A program made the position numbers and the translations under genes. This document shows positions 1-9,041 of a DNA stretch of 64,000 bases, one piece after another (the stretch's first letter is position 1; each line of letters opens with the position of its first letter). The notes below the pieces were generated by a model. It was not told the origin of the DNA and ran no database searches. It saw only the letters and a program-made list of their open reading frames with translations. Source of the stretch: Phycisphaerales bacterium (lineage in GTDB: Bacteria; Planctomycetota; Phycisphaerae; Phycisphaerales; SM1A02); the NCBI GenBank assembly GCA_029245245.1, contig JAQWPT010000033.1, positions 186,001 through 250,000 of the forward strand, in the 5' to 3' direction.

Positions 1-186
1 CGTGCGAAGTCGGAATTGGCCGAGGCCTCTGCAGCCCTTCGGGTGCTCAAGTCGCGTGTCGTGGAGACACGCCGGACTTCGACGGGAACCATCGTCGTGA
101 TCGAGAAGGTTGATCGCACTCCCGCGGACTACCCACGTCGTCCCGGTGAGCCCAAGCGCCAGCCCATCGGGACCGGTGGCGGATGA
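1..186 (+). CDS. rsmG: 16S rRNA (guanine-N7) methyltransferase RsmG, C-terminal fragment
   Basis: The window opens inside this gene; 61 codons remain in frame 1 up to TGA at 184-186. The tail reads IVVIEKVDRTPADYPRRPG and then a basic/proline stretch, which is the typical end of RsmG (GidB), the enzyme that makes m7G527 in 16S rRNA with S-adenosylmethionine. The catalytic Rossmann part lies upstream of the window. Its stop overlaps the ATG of the helicase gene (ATGA at 183-186), so the two are probably translationally coupled. The call rests only on the short C-terminal signature. Confidence 0.75.
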   Translation, partial: RAKSELAEASAALRVLKSRVVETRRTSTGTIVVIEKVDRTPADYPRRPGEPKRQPIGTGGG

Positions 187-2225
187 GTCTCGATCCGACC
201 ATTGCGCTGGGAGAAGAAGGACCGATCGCAGCCGCCCTCGATGGATGGGAGTCACGCCCCGGCCAGATCGAGATGTCGATGGCGATCCGGGACACGATGG
301 CTCGCCGCGGACACCTGCTCGTGGAGGCGGGGACCGGGCTGGGCAAGTCGTTCGCCTACCTCGTGCCGGCCATCGAGCGTGTCGTCGCCAGGCATGAGCG
401 GGTCGTGGTGGTGACCAACACCATCGCGCTGCAGGAACAGTTGATGGATCGCGACATCCCGTTTCTGAACTCGGTGCTTCCTGGTCGCTGCAAACCGGCC
501 CTGGTCAAGGGTCGACGCAACTACCTGAGCCGGCGGCGACTGGCGCTGGCTTTGCATCGTGAGCAGAAACTGACACAGGGAGAAGCGGCCCGCCGGTCAC
601 TGCACGACATCGATGCCTGGGCTCGCACGACCACGGACGGGACGGTGGCCACGCTGCCGGTCCTGGACCGGCAGTCGGTCTGGGATCTGGCCAAGAGTGA
701 CTCGGGCAACTGCCTCGGTCGTCGTTGCCCGACCTACGACACCTGCTTCTTCCAGAATGCTCGCAAGGAGATGGATCGTTCCGACCTGCTGGTGTGCAAC
801 CATGCGTTGTTCTTCTCCGATCTCGCGCTGCGGATCGTCGGTGCCTCGCTGCTGCCTCGCTACGATCACGTGATCTTCGACGAGGCGCACGCGATCGAGG
901 ATGTCGACGCGGAACATTTCGGACTGACGGTGTCAGAGGGAGGTGTGGAGCACCTGTTGAACCTGCTCTGGCAGCGTCGTCATCGCAAGGGAATGCTGTC
1001 GGTTCTGCTCAACAGCGAACTCGCCGGGAGTCTCGTGGCGGAGTGCATCCAGGCCGTCGAGTCGGCGAGGGCCGCCTCCGAATCCTTCTTCTCCATGCTT
1101 CTGTCCTGGCATCGACAACACGGCACCTCCAATGGTCGGCTTCAGAAGCCAGACATCATCTCCAACGCGCTGACACCGGCGATGGAATCGCTCTCGAAGG
1201 GACTGGATCTGCTCAAGGCACGTCTCGGAGACGAGGCTGATGTGGCCGAACTCGGTGGATACGCCGAGCGTGCCGCGGACATCGGGCTCGGCGTGGCTCG
1301 CCTGCTCGGGCAGGATGTGCCCGGAGCCGTGTACTGGATCGACGGAACCACTCCCATCAAGGACGCTGCGGGTCGTACGCGTGGACCGCGTCCCAGCCTT
1401 CGTTGCATGGTCGTCGAGGTGGCACCGCTGCTCCGCGACCATCTCTTCCAAAGCGGAACATCGATCACCATGACGTCGGCCACCTTGGCAACCACCGAGT
1501 CGTCCGAGGAGGGCGTGGATACGGCGACCAATGGCTTCAACCACATTCGCAGCCGACTCGGGTGCGAGGATGCGGAAGCCCTGCAGGTCCAGAGCCCATT
1601 CCAGTATGGCCGGCAGATGCGGGTCTATGTGGATCGATCCATGCCGATGCCGTCGTCGGCCGGTCACCAGGATGCCCTCGTGTCCCGAGTGGTCGAACTG
1701 GTGGGCCGAACCAGCGGCGGCGCCTTCGTGCTCTTCACGAGTTTCAAGATGCTCTACGCGGTTGCCGATGCGGCGGGCCCGGCTCTTTCGGGCATCGGGC
1801 CGGTGCTCGTGCAGGGCCGGGACGGGCCGCCGGGGCGGATCCTCGAGGACTTCCGCCGCGATGAGCGTTCCATTCTCCTGGGAACGAGCAGTTTCTGGCA
1901 GGGCGTCGACGTCCGGGGCCGGGGGCTGCGCAACGTCATCATCACGCGGCTCCCGTTCGACGTGCCGGATCGTCCCATCGTCGAGGCGCGTACCGAGCGC
2001 ATCGAGGCGCGGGGTGGTTCGCCCTTCGCCGAGGATCAACTGCCGCGAGCGGTCATCCGGTTCCGGCAGGGAATCGGCCGACTCATACGCTCCACCGGGG
2101 ACGAGGGCATTGTCTGCGTGCTTGATCCGCGGATCGTGACCAAGGGCTACGGCCGACGATTCCAGCAGGCCCTGCCCGAGGGCGTGGTGGTCGAGGACCT
2201 CGGGCACGACATCGGTGCCTGCTAG
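183..2225 (+). CDS. dinG: DinG-family ATP-dependent DNA helicase (XPD/Rad3-like, Fe-S)
   Basis: A 680-residue superfamily 2 helicase, expected to unwind DNA or R-loops 5'-3' in repair. Walker A EAGTGLGKS is at about residues 48-56 and the DEAH box at 233-236. Between them four cysteines (about C177, C182, C188, C205) have the spacing of the DinG/XPD 4Fe-4S cluster. The C-terminal half carries the second RecA-like domain with GTSSFWQGVDVRG and the arginine-rich QGIGRLIRS motif VI. It starts at the ATG that overlaps the rsmG stop. E. coli dinG is SOS-induced; no LexA-like site was seen here, and the gene seems co-transcribed with rsmG. Confidence 0.9.
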   Translation: MSLDPTIALGEEGPIAAALDGWESRPGQIEMSMAIRDTMARRGHLLVEAGTGLGKSFAYLVPAIERVVARHERVVVVTNTIALQEQLMDRDIPFLNSVLPGRCKPALVKGRRNYLSRRRLALALHREQKLTQGEAARRSLHDIDAWARTTTDGTVATLPVLDRQSVWDLAKSDSGNCLGRRCPTYDTCFFQNARKEMDRSDLLVCNHALFFSDLALRIVGASLLPRYDHVIFDEAHAIEDVDAEHFGLTVSEGGVEHLLNLLWQRRHRKGMLSVLLNSELAGSLVAECIQAVESARAASESFFSMLLSWHRQHGTSNGRLQKPDIISNALTPAMESLSKGLDLLKARLGDEADVAELGGYAERAADIGLGVARLLGQDVPGAVYWIDGTTPIKDAAGRTRGPRPSLRCMVVEVAPLLRDHLFQSGTSITMTSATLATTESSEEGVDTATNGFNHIRSRLGCEDAEALQVQSPFQYGRQMRVYVDRSMPMPSSAGHQDALVSRVVELVGRTSGGAFVLFTSFKMLYAVADAAGPALSGIGPVLVQGRDGPPGRILEDFRRDERSILLGTSSFWQGVDVRGRGLRNVIITRLPFDVPDRPIVEARTERIEARGGSPFAEDQLPRAVIRFRQGIGRLIRSTGDEGIVCVLDPRIVTKGYGRRFQQALPEGVVVEDLGHDIGAC

Positions 2226-2228
2226 AAT
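2223..2228 (+). promoter_or_regulatory. candidate extended -10 promoter for phosphomannomutase gene
   Basis: TAGAAT preceded by TGC (an extended -10 form) overlaps the dinG stop codon TAG. Start of transcription would fall near 2236, leaving a leader of about 14 nt that contains AGGAGA before the ATG at 2250. No convincing -35 box is visible. Inference from sequence only. Confidence 0.4.
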
Positions 2229-2249
2229 CCCGCTCCCAGGAGAATCACC

Positions 2250-3632
2250 ATGCTCGCTTCCGTCTTCAAGGCATACGACGTCCGCGCGGTCCACCCCGAT
2301 CCACTGAGCACCGATGTCGCCCTGCGCATCGGGCGTGGCGCGGGTGCGTTCTTCCGCGAACAGGTCGGCGATCGCGAGGCGCCGGTTCGCATCGTCGTCG
2401 GGCACGACATGCGACTGTCCTCGCCCGAGCTCGTCTCGGCACTGGAGGAGGGGCTTCGCAGCCGTGGGTGCGATGTCGTGCATGTGGGACTCGTCGATAC
2501 TCCGTTCGTCGCCTTCGCGGTCAATCACCTCGACTGCGACGGTGGCATCCAGACCACGGCTTCGCACAACCCGGCCCAGTACAACGGATTCAAGATGTGC
2601 TCCGCCCGCGCCAAGCCCATCGGTGAAGCGACCGGTCTTGGTCGTATCCGGGAACTCGCCCTGCAGGAGGATCCTGGCGTCTCCGATCGCCAGGGCACTC
2701 GGAAAGACGTCGATCTGTGGGAGGCGTATCGAGCCCACGTGTTTCAATACCTCGACCCGGGATTTCTCGATGGATCCAAGCGACTGAAGGTCGCCATCGA
2801 CGCGTCCAACGGAATGGCGGGCACGATGGTGCCGGCCCTCTTCGACGGCATTCCCGGCCTCGACCTGGTCCGTCTGAACTTCCAGAACGACACCGGGGTC
2901 TTCGTGCACGAGCCGAATCCCCTGGTAGAAGCGAACCTGCAGCCGGTGCGTGATGCGGTAGTGGCCGAACAGGCCGACCTTGGCATTTGTTTCGACGGCG
3001 ATGCCGACCGATGCATGGTTGTCGATGAACAGGCCCGGATCATCGGCTGTGACCTGCTGACGGCATGGCTCTCGAAGCGGTTCCTCGATGCCGAACCAGG
3101 GGCCTCCATCGTGTACGACCTGCGTTCCAGCCACTGCGTGCAGGAAGCGGTTCGTTCCGCCGGCGGCGACCCGGTGCGATCCCGCGTCGGCCATGTGTTC
3201 ATGAAGCAGAAACTGGCCGAGCAGTCGGCGCCCTTCGGAGGCGAGCTGTCCGGGCACTTCTACTTCCGGGACAACTGGTACGCGGATTCAGGGGCCATGG
3301 CCTTTGCCCTGGTCCTGACCGAACTGGTCAATGCCCAGCAGCCGCTCAGCGCCCTCATCGAGCCGATGCGTGGCTACGCACAGTCCGGGGAGATCAACTT
3401 CCAGGTCGAGGACAAGGTCGCGGCCATGGAACGACTCAAGGCGGCCTACCCGGAGGCCGAAATCGATGAACTTGACGGGGTCACGGTGCAGCTGCCCACC
3501 TGGTGGTGCAACGTCCGGGCCAGCAACACGGAGCCGCTGCTTCGATTGAACCTCGAGGGGCCGGACCAGGATGTGGTTTCGGCCCAGGTGGAGGCGGTCT
3601 CGGCCCTGCTGGGGACCCGGGTGGATCACTGA
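2250..3632 (+). CDS. manB: phosphomannomutase/phosphoglucomutase
   Basis: A 460-residue alpha-D-phosphohexomutase that interconverts hexose 6-phosphate and hexose 1-phosphate for nucleotide-sugar and polysaccharide synthesis. Visible signatures are the phosphoserine loop TASHNP (Ser about 105), the metal-binding loop FDGDADR (248-254), the sugar-binding GELSGHFYFRD, and the C-terminal phosphate-binding RASNTEP. Length fits the AlgC/ManB group. AGGAGA precedes the ATG by about 6 nt. Whether mannose or glucose phosphate is preferred cannot be told from sequence, so the symbol is a family label. The ion transporter follows 46 nt downstream. Confidence 0.9.
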   Translation: MLASVFKAYDVRAVHPDPLSTDVALRIGRGAGAFFREQVGDREAPVRIVVGHDMRLSSPELVSALEEGLRSRGCDVVHVGLVDTPFVAFAVNHLDCDGGIQTTASHNPAQYNGFKMCSARAKPIGEATGLGRIRELALQEDPGVSDRQGTRKDVDLWEAYRAHVFQYLDPGFLDGSKRLKVAIDASNGMAGTMVPALFDGIPGLDLVRLNFQNDTGVFVHEPNPLVEANLQPVRDAVVAEQADLGICFDGDADRCMVVDEQARIIGCDLLTAWLSKRFLDAEPGASIVYDLRSSHCVQEAVRSAGGDPVRSRVGHVFMKQKLAEQSAPFGGELSGHFYFRDNWYADSGAMAFALVLTELVNAQQPLSALIEPMRGYAQSGEINFQVEDKVAAMERLKAAYPEAEIDELDGVTVQLPTWWCNVRASNTEPLLRLNLEGPDQDVVSAQVEAVSALLGTRVDH

Positions 3633-3678
3633 AGCCCCGCGGCCCAAGGTGCCGATCCAGTACCCTGTTGCCCCTCGC

Positions 3679-5232
3679 ATGAACGACCACGATCTCCAGC
3701 CTGACACGCCTGCGAAGCCCCGGACACTGGCCAAGGCCATCTGCTGGCTGGCAAGCCTGGTGATCGTCGGCTGGTTGATCGCTCACATCGCCGGTGGCGG
3801 CCACCATGGCCCGCATCACGACGCGGCGCATGCGGAGGTCGTCGAAGCCGTGCACACGGACGTTGCCGTGGACGAATCATCCGAGCACGCCCACGCGCCG
3901 GCGTTCTGGGGCATCGGGATCATTCCGTTCCTGGTGATACTCGGTTCGATCGCGGTGCTGCCGCTGATGAAGAAGACCGAGCACTGGTGGGAGAGCAACC
4001 TGAGCCGGTACATGGTGGCGGCGCTCGTCGGCCTGGCCACCATGGCCTACTACTGGATCACCCAGGGGGCGGGGGCCATCGGCGGCGTGCTCGATCACGC
4101 GATCCTGCAGGAGTACATTCCGTTCATCGTCCTGCTGTTCAGCCTGTACGTCATCAGTGGCGGCATCCAGCTGGTGGGGGACATGCCCGCCACGCCGCGG
4201 ACGAATGTCACCTACATCGCGGTGGGCGCCCTGATCGCGAGTTTCGTGGGAACGACCGGGGCAAGCATGCTCCTGATCCGCCCCATCCTGCGGACCAACC
4301 GCCAGCGCAAGCACAAGGTTCATACGATCGTGATGTTCATCTTCCTGGTGAGCAACGTCGGCGGCTCACTGCTGCCCATCGGCGATCCGCCGCTGTTCCT
4401 TGGGTACCTCAACGGTGTCCCGTTCTTCTGGACGCTCGGACTCTGGCCGCAGTGGCTGTTCTGCTGTGTGCTGCTGCTGGTGATCTACTGGGTCTGGGAC
4501 GCCGTCATGTACCGGCGGGAATCGGAGGCGGCCGTCGCGTTCGATGCCACCGACGTCGAGCCTCTGCGGCTGCGAGGTTCGCTGAACCTCGTCTGGCTGC
4601 TCGGGATCATCTTCTGCGTCGCCTTCGTCAACCCTGAGAACCCGCTTCCGGTCCTGGGCTGGTATCCCTTCGAGTTCTTCCGCGAGGGCCTGATGCTCCT
4701 GCTCGTGGGAATCTCCCTGGTTCTGACCTCCAAGTCCGTCCGGGAAGGCAACCACTTCAACTACCACGCCATCACGGAGGTGGCGGCTCTCTTCATCGGC
4801 ATCTTCATCGCCATGCAGGTTCCCATCGAGGTCCTCAAGGCGCAGGGGGCGGCGATCACCAGCGAACTCAACCAGCCATGGATGTATTTCTGGATGACGG
4901 GGATCCTCTCGAGCGTGCTGGACAACGCACCGACCTATCTCGTCTTCTTCAACCTGGCGCAGACCGGGTCGGTGGAGGAAGGGACCGCGCTGGTGGAACT
5001 TGGCGGCGGCGGCTCGATTTCCGTGGAACTGCTCGTGGCGATCAGCCTCGGGTCCGTGTTCATGGGGGCCATGACCTACATCGGCAACGGGCCGAATTTC
5101 ATGGTCAAGGCAATTGCAGAGCACTCTGGCGTGAAGATGCCGAGTTTCATCGGCTACGTCTTCAAGTACAGCATCCCGGTCCTGCTGCCCGTGTTCATCC
5201 TCGTCGTGCTGGTCTTCATGCTCTTCCCCTGA
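3679..5232 (+). CDS. NhaD/ArsB-like sodium:proton antiporter
   Basis: An integral membrane protein of 517 residues. After a first membrane segment comes a His/Asp/Glu-rich loop (about residues 35-70), then roughly ten more hydrophobic segments. The motif NVGGSLLPIGDPPLF and the later DNAPTYLVFFN are characteristic of the ion transporter superfamily members NhaD and ArsB. The most likely role is Na+/H+ exchange at the inner membrane, which fits a marine lifestyle; an anion transport role is possible. I chose the ATG at 3679 because the upstream in-frame codons overlap the mutase gene and lack hydrophobic character. The His-rich N-terminal loop may bind metal or sense pH. Confidence 0.8.
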   Translation: MNDHDLQPDTPAKPRTLAKAICWLASLVIVGWLIAHIAGGGHHGPHHDAAHAEVVEAVHTDVAVDESSEHAHAPAFWGIGIIPFLVILGSIAVLPLMKKTEHWWESNLSRYMVAALVGLATMAYYWITQGAGAIGGVLDHAILQEYIPFIVLLFSLYVISGGIQLVGDMPATPRTNVTYIAVGALIASFVGTTGASMLLIRPILRTNRQRKHKVHTIVMFIFLVSNVGGSLLPIGDPPLFLGYLNGVPFFWTLGLWPQWLFCCVLLLVIYWVWDAVMYRRESEAAVAFDATDVEPLRLRGSLNLVWLLGIIFCVAFVNPENPLPVLGWYPFEFFREGLMLLLVGISLVLTSKSVREGNHFNYHAITEVAALFIGIFIAMQVPIEVLKAQGAAITSELNQPWMYFWMTGILSSVLDNAPTYLVFFNLAQTGSVEEGTALVELGGGGSISVELLVAISLGSVFMGAMTYIGNGPNFMVKAIAEHSGVKMPSFIGYVFKYSIPVLLPVFILVVLVFMLFP

Positions 5233-5258
5233 GGGGCGGAATATCCTCAGCACCCTGC

Positions 5259-5264
5259 TAGAAT
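5259..5264 (+). promoter_or_regulatory. candidate -10 of a leaderless thiS-thiG transcript
   Basis: TAGAAT, preceded by TGC, ends 6 nt before the thiS ATG at 5271. Transcription starting about 7 nt downstream of the hexamer would begin at the start codon itself. That leaves no room for a TPP riboswitch, and none is visible. A -35 box is not evident. Confidence 0.45.
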
Positions 5265-5270
5265 GACGGG

Positions 5271-5471
5271 ATGGACATCACCGTCAACGGCGAATCGATG
5301 CATCTGGAGCAGCCGACGCAGGTTCGAGAACTGCTGGCCCGGCTGGGTCTTGCGGGCCGCCCCTGTGCCGTCGAGGTCAACCGGTGCCTTGTTCCCCGGG
5401 ATGACCATGAGCAGAAGAATCTTGCCACCGGCGATGTCGTTGAAATCGTCACCCTTGTCGGCGGGGGTTGA
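5271..5471 (+). CDS. thiS: sulfur carrier protein ThiS
   Basis: A 66-residue ubiquitin-like protein ending in GGG, with the C-terminal Gly-Gly needed for thiocarboxylation. It carries sulfur for synthesis of the thiazole ring of thiamine. The MDITVNG start, the AVEVN strand and the DVVEIVTLVGGG end match the ThiS/MoaD fold. It lies 24 nt upstream of thiG, its partner enzyme. The activating enzyme ThiF and the glycine or tyrosine oxidase/lyase (ThiO/ThiH) are not in the window. Confidence 0.93.
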   Translation: MDITVNGESMHLEQPTQVRELLARLGLAGRPCAVEVNRCLVPRDDHEQKNLATGDVVEIVTLVGGG

Positions 5472-5495
5472 TTCCCCACCCGATCGAACCACGGA

Positions 5496-6362
5496 ATGCA
5501 TGCCATGCCCACCACCTGCACGAATCCAACCATCGAACCTCTGGTCCTCGGCCCCTTCTCGCTTGAGAGCCGGCTGATCGTCGGGACCGGCAAGTACGAG
5601 AACTGGGACGTCATGCGTGAGGCACTGGATGCGTCCGGCGCATCCGCCATCACCGTAGCCGTGCGACGGGAGCGACTGCTGGATGACCAGGGGCGATCGC
5701 TGCTTGATGCCATCGACCTCGATCGGTACACGGTGCTCCCGAACACTGCCGGATGCTTCAGCGCCGACGATGCGGTTCGTGTCGCCCGGCTCGGTCGCGA
5801 ACTGCTCAGCCAACTTGGCAACCCCGGACAGCACTGGGTCAAGCTCGAAGTACTTGGTGACAAGGCGACGCTGCTTCCTGATCCGGTGGGAACACTCGAG
5901 GCCTGCCGAGAGCTCGTGGCCGATGGATTCACCGTGCTCTGCTACAGCTCGGATGATCCGATCATGGCCACGCGACTTCGTGACGCAGGTGCGGCCAGCG
6001 TGATGCCTGCCGGCAGCCCGATCGGCACCGGCCGTGGCATCGCCAACCCGGCCGCCATCGCCATCATCCGCGACCTGCTGAAGAATCCCGAGCACGGGGG
6101 TGATCCGAACTACCCGCTGATCGTCGATGCCGGTGTGGGGACTCCCAGTGATGTCACCCTGGCGATGGAACTCGGGGTCGACGGGGTGCTGCTGAATACA
6201 GGGATCGCCCATGCCGATGATGCGGTGCGAATGGCCTGGGCCATGCGGCAGGCCTGTGAGTCGGGCTACCACGGGTACCGTGCCGGCCGGATCGGTCGAA
6301 AGCTCTACGCGTCGGCGTCCAGCCCCTGGACGGGCGTGGTCTCGACGATTCCCGGCGAGTAA
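5496..6362 (+). CDS. thiG: thiazole synthase ThiG
   Basis: A 288-residue TIM-barrel enzyme that joins deoxyxylulose 5-phosphate, the ThiS thiocarboxylate and dehydroglycine into thiamine thiazole phosphate. It shows RLIVGTGKY near the N-terminus, ITVAVRR, LPNTAGC and the probable Schiff-base lysine in WVKLEVLGD (about K116), then the [10 protein letters not shown] phosphate-binding region. The start could also be the ATG at 5505. It forms an operon with thiS. Its 3' end overlaps the oppositely oriented coaB by 58 nt, so both strands are coding there. Confidence 0.93.
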   Translation: MHAMPTTCTNPTIEPLVLGPFSLESRLIVGTGKYENWDVMREALDASGASAITVAVRRERLLDDQGRSLLDAIDLDRYTVLPNTAGCFSADDAVRVARLGRELLSQLGNPGQHWVKLEVLGDKATLLPDPVGTLEACRELVADGFTVLCYSSDDPIMATRLRDAGAASVMPAGSPIGTGRGIANPAAIAIIRDLLKNPEHGGDPNYPLIVDAGVGTPSDVTLAMELGVDGVLLNTGIAHADDAVRMAWAMRQACESGYHGYRAGRIGRKLYASASSPWTGVVSTIPGE

Positions 6363-7006
6363 CGAGCCGCCACCATTTCCAGCAGCCATCGGGCGAACTC
6401 GACCTTCGTTGCATTCGCGGGCGACTCTGTGATCGACGTGGCGTCGATGAGCATGGCGTTGACCGTCTCGGCATCCATTGTCGACAGAGGATTGGCCACG
6501 ATGGCATCAAGTCGCTTGGCCTGGAGTTTGGTCCGGGCTCGATCGACCATCGTCGCGGGTTCTTCCAGTGCGAATCCAATTCGAACCTGGTCGGGTCGTG
6601 ATCGTTCGGCGAGCGACGCCAGGAGGTCCTCGGTGGGTTTCAGCGTAAGCAGCATGTCGCCTTCGTGGTGCATTTTCCCTTCTTGCACCACGGTGGGGCG
6701 GTGGTCACTGACTGCTGCCGCCATGATCAACACGTCGTGCGTGGGCCACTGTTCGTTCAGGCGTTGCGCCAACTCGTGCGTGGTCTCGAAGCGGATGGGG
6801 TCCAGTGACTTCTCAACCGGGGTGTCGACCGGGCCCAGCAGCAGCGTCGTCGGCCACCCACGGGCCCGGGCGGCCTCGGCGATCGCGATTCCCATCCGGC
6901 CCGAGGATCGGTTCGAGAGGTATCGAACCGAGTCGAGGGGCTCCCGGGTGGGGCCTGCCGTCACGAGCAGGCGGGGATGCTGTCCAAGGGGGGGTGAGAG
7001 GGGCAT
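6305..7006 (-). CDS. coaB: stand-alone phosphopantothenate-cysteine ligase (CoaB domain)
   Basis: A 233-residue protein that covers only the CoaB half of the usual bacterial CoaBC. It begins directly with [20 protein letters not shown] and [15 protein letters not shown], the nucleotide-binding start of the family, followed by [10 protein letters not shown] and IGFALEE. It should couple 4'-phosphopantothenate to cysteine in coenzyme A synthesis. No CoaC flavoprotein domain is fused or adjacent, so the decarboxylase must be encoded elsewhere. The lysine-rich KIKK motif of E. coli CoaB is reduced here to a single lysine in GKMHH. It overlaps thiG tail to tail. Confidence 0.85.
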   Translation of the reverse strand: MPLSPPLGQHPRLLVTAGPTREPLDSVRYLSNRSSGRMGIAIAEAARARGWPTTLLLGPVDTPVEKSLDPIRFETTHELAQRLNEQWPTHDVLIMAAAVSDHRPTVVQEGKMHHEGDMLLTLKPTEDLLASLAERSRPDQVRIGFALEEPATMVDRARTKLQAKRLDAIVANPLSTMDAETVNAMLIDATSITESPANATKVEFARWLLEMVAARYSPGIVETTPVQGLDADA

Positions 7007-7100
7007 GGTTCGGGGTTCGCCTTCCAGGAGGGATCAGGCCGTGCTCATCCTGCGTACAGTATGGAGCAGCCCCTTCGCCTTCGCCGATGGAGTCTCGGCC

Positions 7101-7129
7101 TTGTCAGGGCATTGGCACACCGCAATACT
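7101..7129 (+). promoter_or_regulatory. candidate sigma70-type promoter of the secretion cluster
   Basis: TTGTCA (7101-7106) and AATACT (7124-7129) are separated by 17 nt, in the 210-nt gap between divergent coaB and the first ATPase gene. The start would lie near 7136, giving a leader of about 80 nt. TTGGCAC inside the spacer resembles a sigma54 -24 element, but the -12 element is missing. Confidence 0.35.
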
Positions 7130-7216
7130 ACGCATTCCCCACGGTGCGATGCAGGTGGGCATGAACTTGGACCCCACCTTCATCAGGGCATGGAACCCCG
7201 ATTCAAGCAGGTACGC

Positions 7217-8953
7217 ATGGCAAAACGCCCTCGAAAGAAGCGATTGAAGCTTGGAGAGATCCTCATCCGTGAGGGCGTTGTGGCGCCCGAGCAGATCGAG
7301 AAGGGCGTCACCATCGCATCAGGATCCGGCAAACGACTGGGCGAGGCCCTCGTGGAAGCGGGATTCTGCAAAGAGGAGCAGGTGGCCTTTGCGCTGGCCG
7401 AGCAGTTCGGGATGGAGTTCAACCCGCTTGCGAGCGAGGGGGATCTCCAGGGCATCGACTTGACGGCGATCCCGGATGACATCGTACGAAAGCACCTGAT
7501 CCTGCCCTGCGGGCTGAGCCAGGGTCGACGAAAGTTGATCATTCATGATCCCATGGACCTGGAACTGCTCGACCTGCTTCGATTCCGGTTGAACGTCGAA
7601 CTCGAAACGGTCCTCGCAGCACGTGGATCCATCAAGGCCTATATCGATGATCAACTCGGCGGCGGCTCGATCGTTTCCGAGGAATCCCTCGTGACCGAAT
7701 CGATCGATGTCACGGTCGACCGGTCGGTGGATACTTCCGTCGACATCGCTGAAGGCGATTCGGCTCCCGTGGTCCGCCTCGTGACCAAGGTCATCCAGGA
7801 GGCAGTTCGCGGACGTGCTTCGGACATCCATGTCGAGCCCATGGAGGACCGTGTGGTCCTGCGGTACCGCGTCGACGGGGTCTGCCACGTTCGTGACCAG
7901 CTCCCAAAGCGCATGCAGTCGGCGCTCCTGGCCAGATTGAAGCTCATGGCCGGGGTGAACATCGCCGAGAAGCGGGTTCCCCAGGATGGTCGAATCAAGA
8001 TGCGTGTCGACGAGGATGACATTGACTTTCGCGTCAGCATCTGCCCCGCCTACCACGGCGAATCAGTGGTGCTGCGAATTCTTCGCCCCGACTCCGTGCG
8101 GATCGGTCTTCCGAACCTCGGGTTCGAGGCGGACCACCTGGAAACCTTCAACCGGGTCATTCGGCGTCCCAACGGCATTTTCCTGGTCACCGGGCCCACC
8201 GGCTCGGGCAAGACGACCACGCTGTACTCCGCGCTGGATGTCCTCAACCGCCCGGATCGCAAGATCATCACGGCGGAGGATCCGGTGGAGTACAGCTTCA
8301 CGGGCATCAACCAGTGCCAGGTCCGGGAGTCCATCGGCCTGTCATTTTCCTCCATCCTTCGATCCATGCTTCGCCAGGCCCCCAACATCGTGCTCATCGG
8401 TGAGATTCGGGACCGCGAGGTGGCTGAGATCGCCATCCAGGCCGCTCTCACCGGCCACCTGGTGTTCTCCACTCTGCATACGAACGATGCCCCCTCTGCG
8501 ATCACCCGTCTGATCGACATGGGAGTCAAGCCATACCTGGCTGCCAGTTCGATCCAGGCCATCATGGCCCAGCGGTTGATCCGGCTGCTCTGCCCCGCCT
8601 GCAAGGAAGTGGACCCTGCTCCAGATCCAAAGGTGATGCAGTTGGTGGGGATCGATCTGGATGAAGCCACTGGAAAAGTGCACAGGGCCGTGGGGTGTGG
8701 TAAATGCGGGCGTGTGGGCTACAGGGGTCGAAAGGCCATCTTCGAGTTCATGCAGTTGAACAATGAGATCCGGGAGCTGGCATTTGGCCGATCATCGATC
8801 AGTGAGATCCGTGCCGCCGCCATTCGGGCGGGCATGCGTTCCCTCCTTGACGATGGCCGTGTGAAACTGCTCAGGGGCGATACCACGGCTGAGGAAGTGT
8901 CCCGATTCGCCCAGGCCGAGTTGCTGGTCAGTTCAAACGTGGACATGGAGTAG
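7217..8953 (+). CDS. gspE: GspE/PilB-type secretion ATPase 1
   Basis: A hexameric motor ATPase of 578 residues that would drive pseudopilus or pilus extension at the inner membrane. The N-terminus holds two MshEN-like repeats (KLGEILIREG and RLGEALVEAG, about residues 8-60), a module that binds cyclic di-GMP in MshE. The core has Walker A GPTGSGKTT at about 326, an Asp box with GEIRDREVAEIAIQAA, and a His box. A CxxC pair at 459/462 and a second at 494/497 form the zinc knuckle. The ATG at 7217 is preferred because the upstream in-frame codons have no family similarity. pilT follows after 88 nt. Confidence 0.9.
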   Translation: MAKRPRKKRLKLGEILIREGVVAPEQIEKGVTIASGSGKRLGEALVEAGFCKEEQVAFALAEQFGMEFNPLASEGDLQGIDLTAIPDDIVRKHLILPCGLSQGRRKLIIHDPMDLELLDLLRFRLNVELETVLAARGSIKAYIDDQLGGGSIVSEESLVTESIDVTVDRSVDTSVDIAEGDSAPVVRLVTKVIQEAVRGRASDIHVEPMEDRVVLRYRVDGVCHVRDQLPKRMQSALLARLKLMAGVNIAEKRVPQDGRIKMRVDEDDIDFRVSICPAYHGESVVLRILRPDSVRIGLPNLGFEADHLETFNRVIRRPNGIFLVTGPTGSGKTTTLYSALDVLNRPDRKIITAEDPVEYSFTGINQCQVRESIGLSFSSILRSMLRQAPNIVLIGEIRDREVAEIAIQAALTGHLVFSTLHTNDAPSAITRLIDMGVKPYLAASSIQAIMAQRLIRLLCPACKEVDPAPDPKVMQLVGIDLDEATGKVHRAVGCGKCGRVGYRGRKAIFEFMQLNNEIRELAFGRSSISEIRAAAIRAGMRSLLDDGRVKLLRGDTTAEEVSRFAQAELLVSSNVDME

Positions 8954-9001
8954 GGCCTTCGGTGGTTTTGAAGGTTCGGGCCCTGCGGGTCCCTGAGGGT
9001 G

Positions 9002-9007
9002 TACACT
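9002..9007 (+). promoter_or_regulatory. candidate -10 element before pilT
   Basis: TACACT preceded by GTG lies 34 nt before the pilT ATG. Transcription would start near 9014, giving a leader of about 28 nt. No clear -35 hexamer is seen, and read-through from the upstream ATPase gene is equally possible. Confidence 0.25.
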
Positions 9008-9041
9008 GGGTGTCCTCGCAAGAGGGCATGGAGACGCGAAA

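Noticed and set aside
933-3257. 774-codon open frame on the minus strand
   Set aside because: It is antisense to dinG and the phosphomannomutase gene, both of which have full sets of family motifs. Long antisense frames are common at this GC content.
5472-5504. TPP riboswitch upstream of thiG
   Set aside because: Only 24 nt separate thiS and thiG, with no aptamer sequence.
7112-7130. Possible sigma54 promoter (TTGGCAC) before the first ATPase
   Set aside because: The -24 element matches but the -12 region has no GC dinucleotide at the needed distance.
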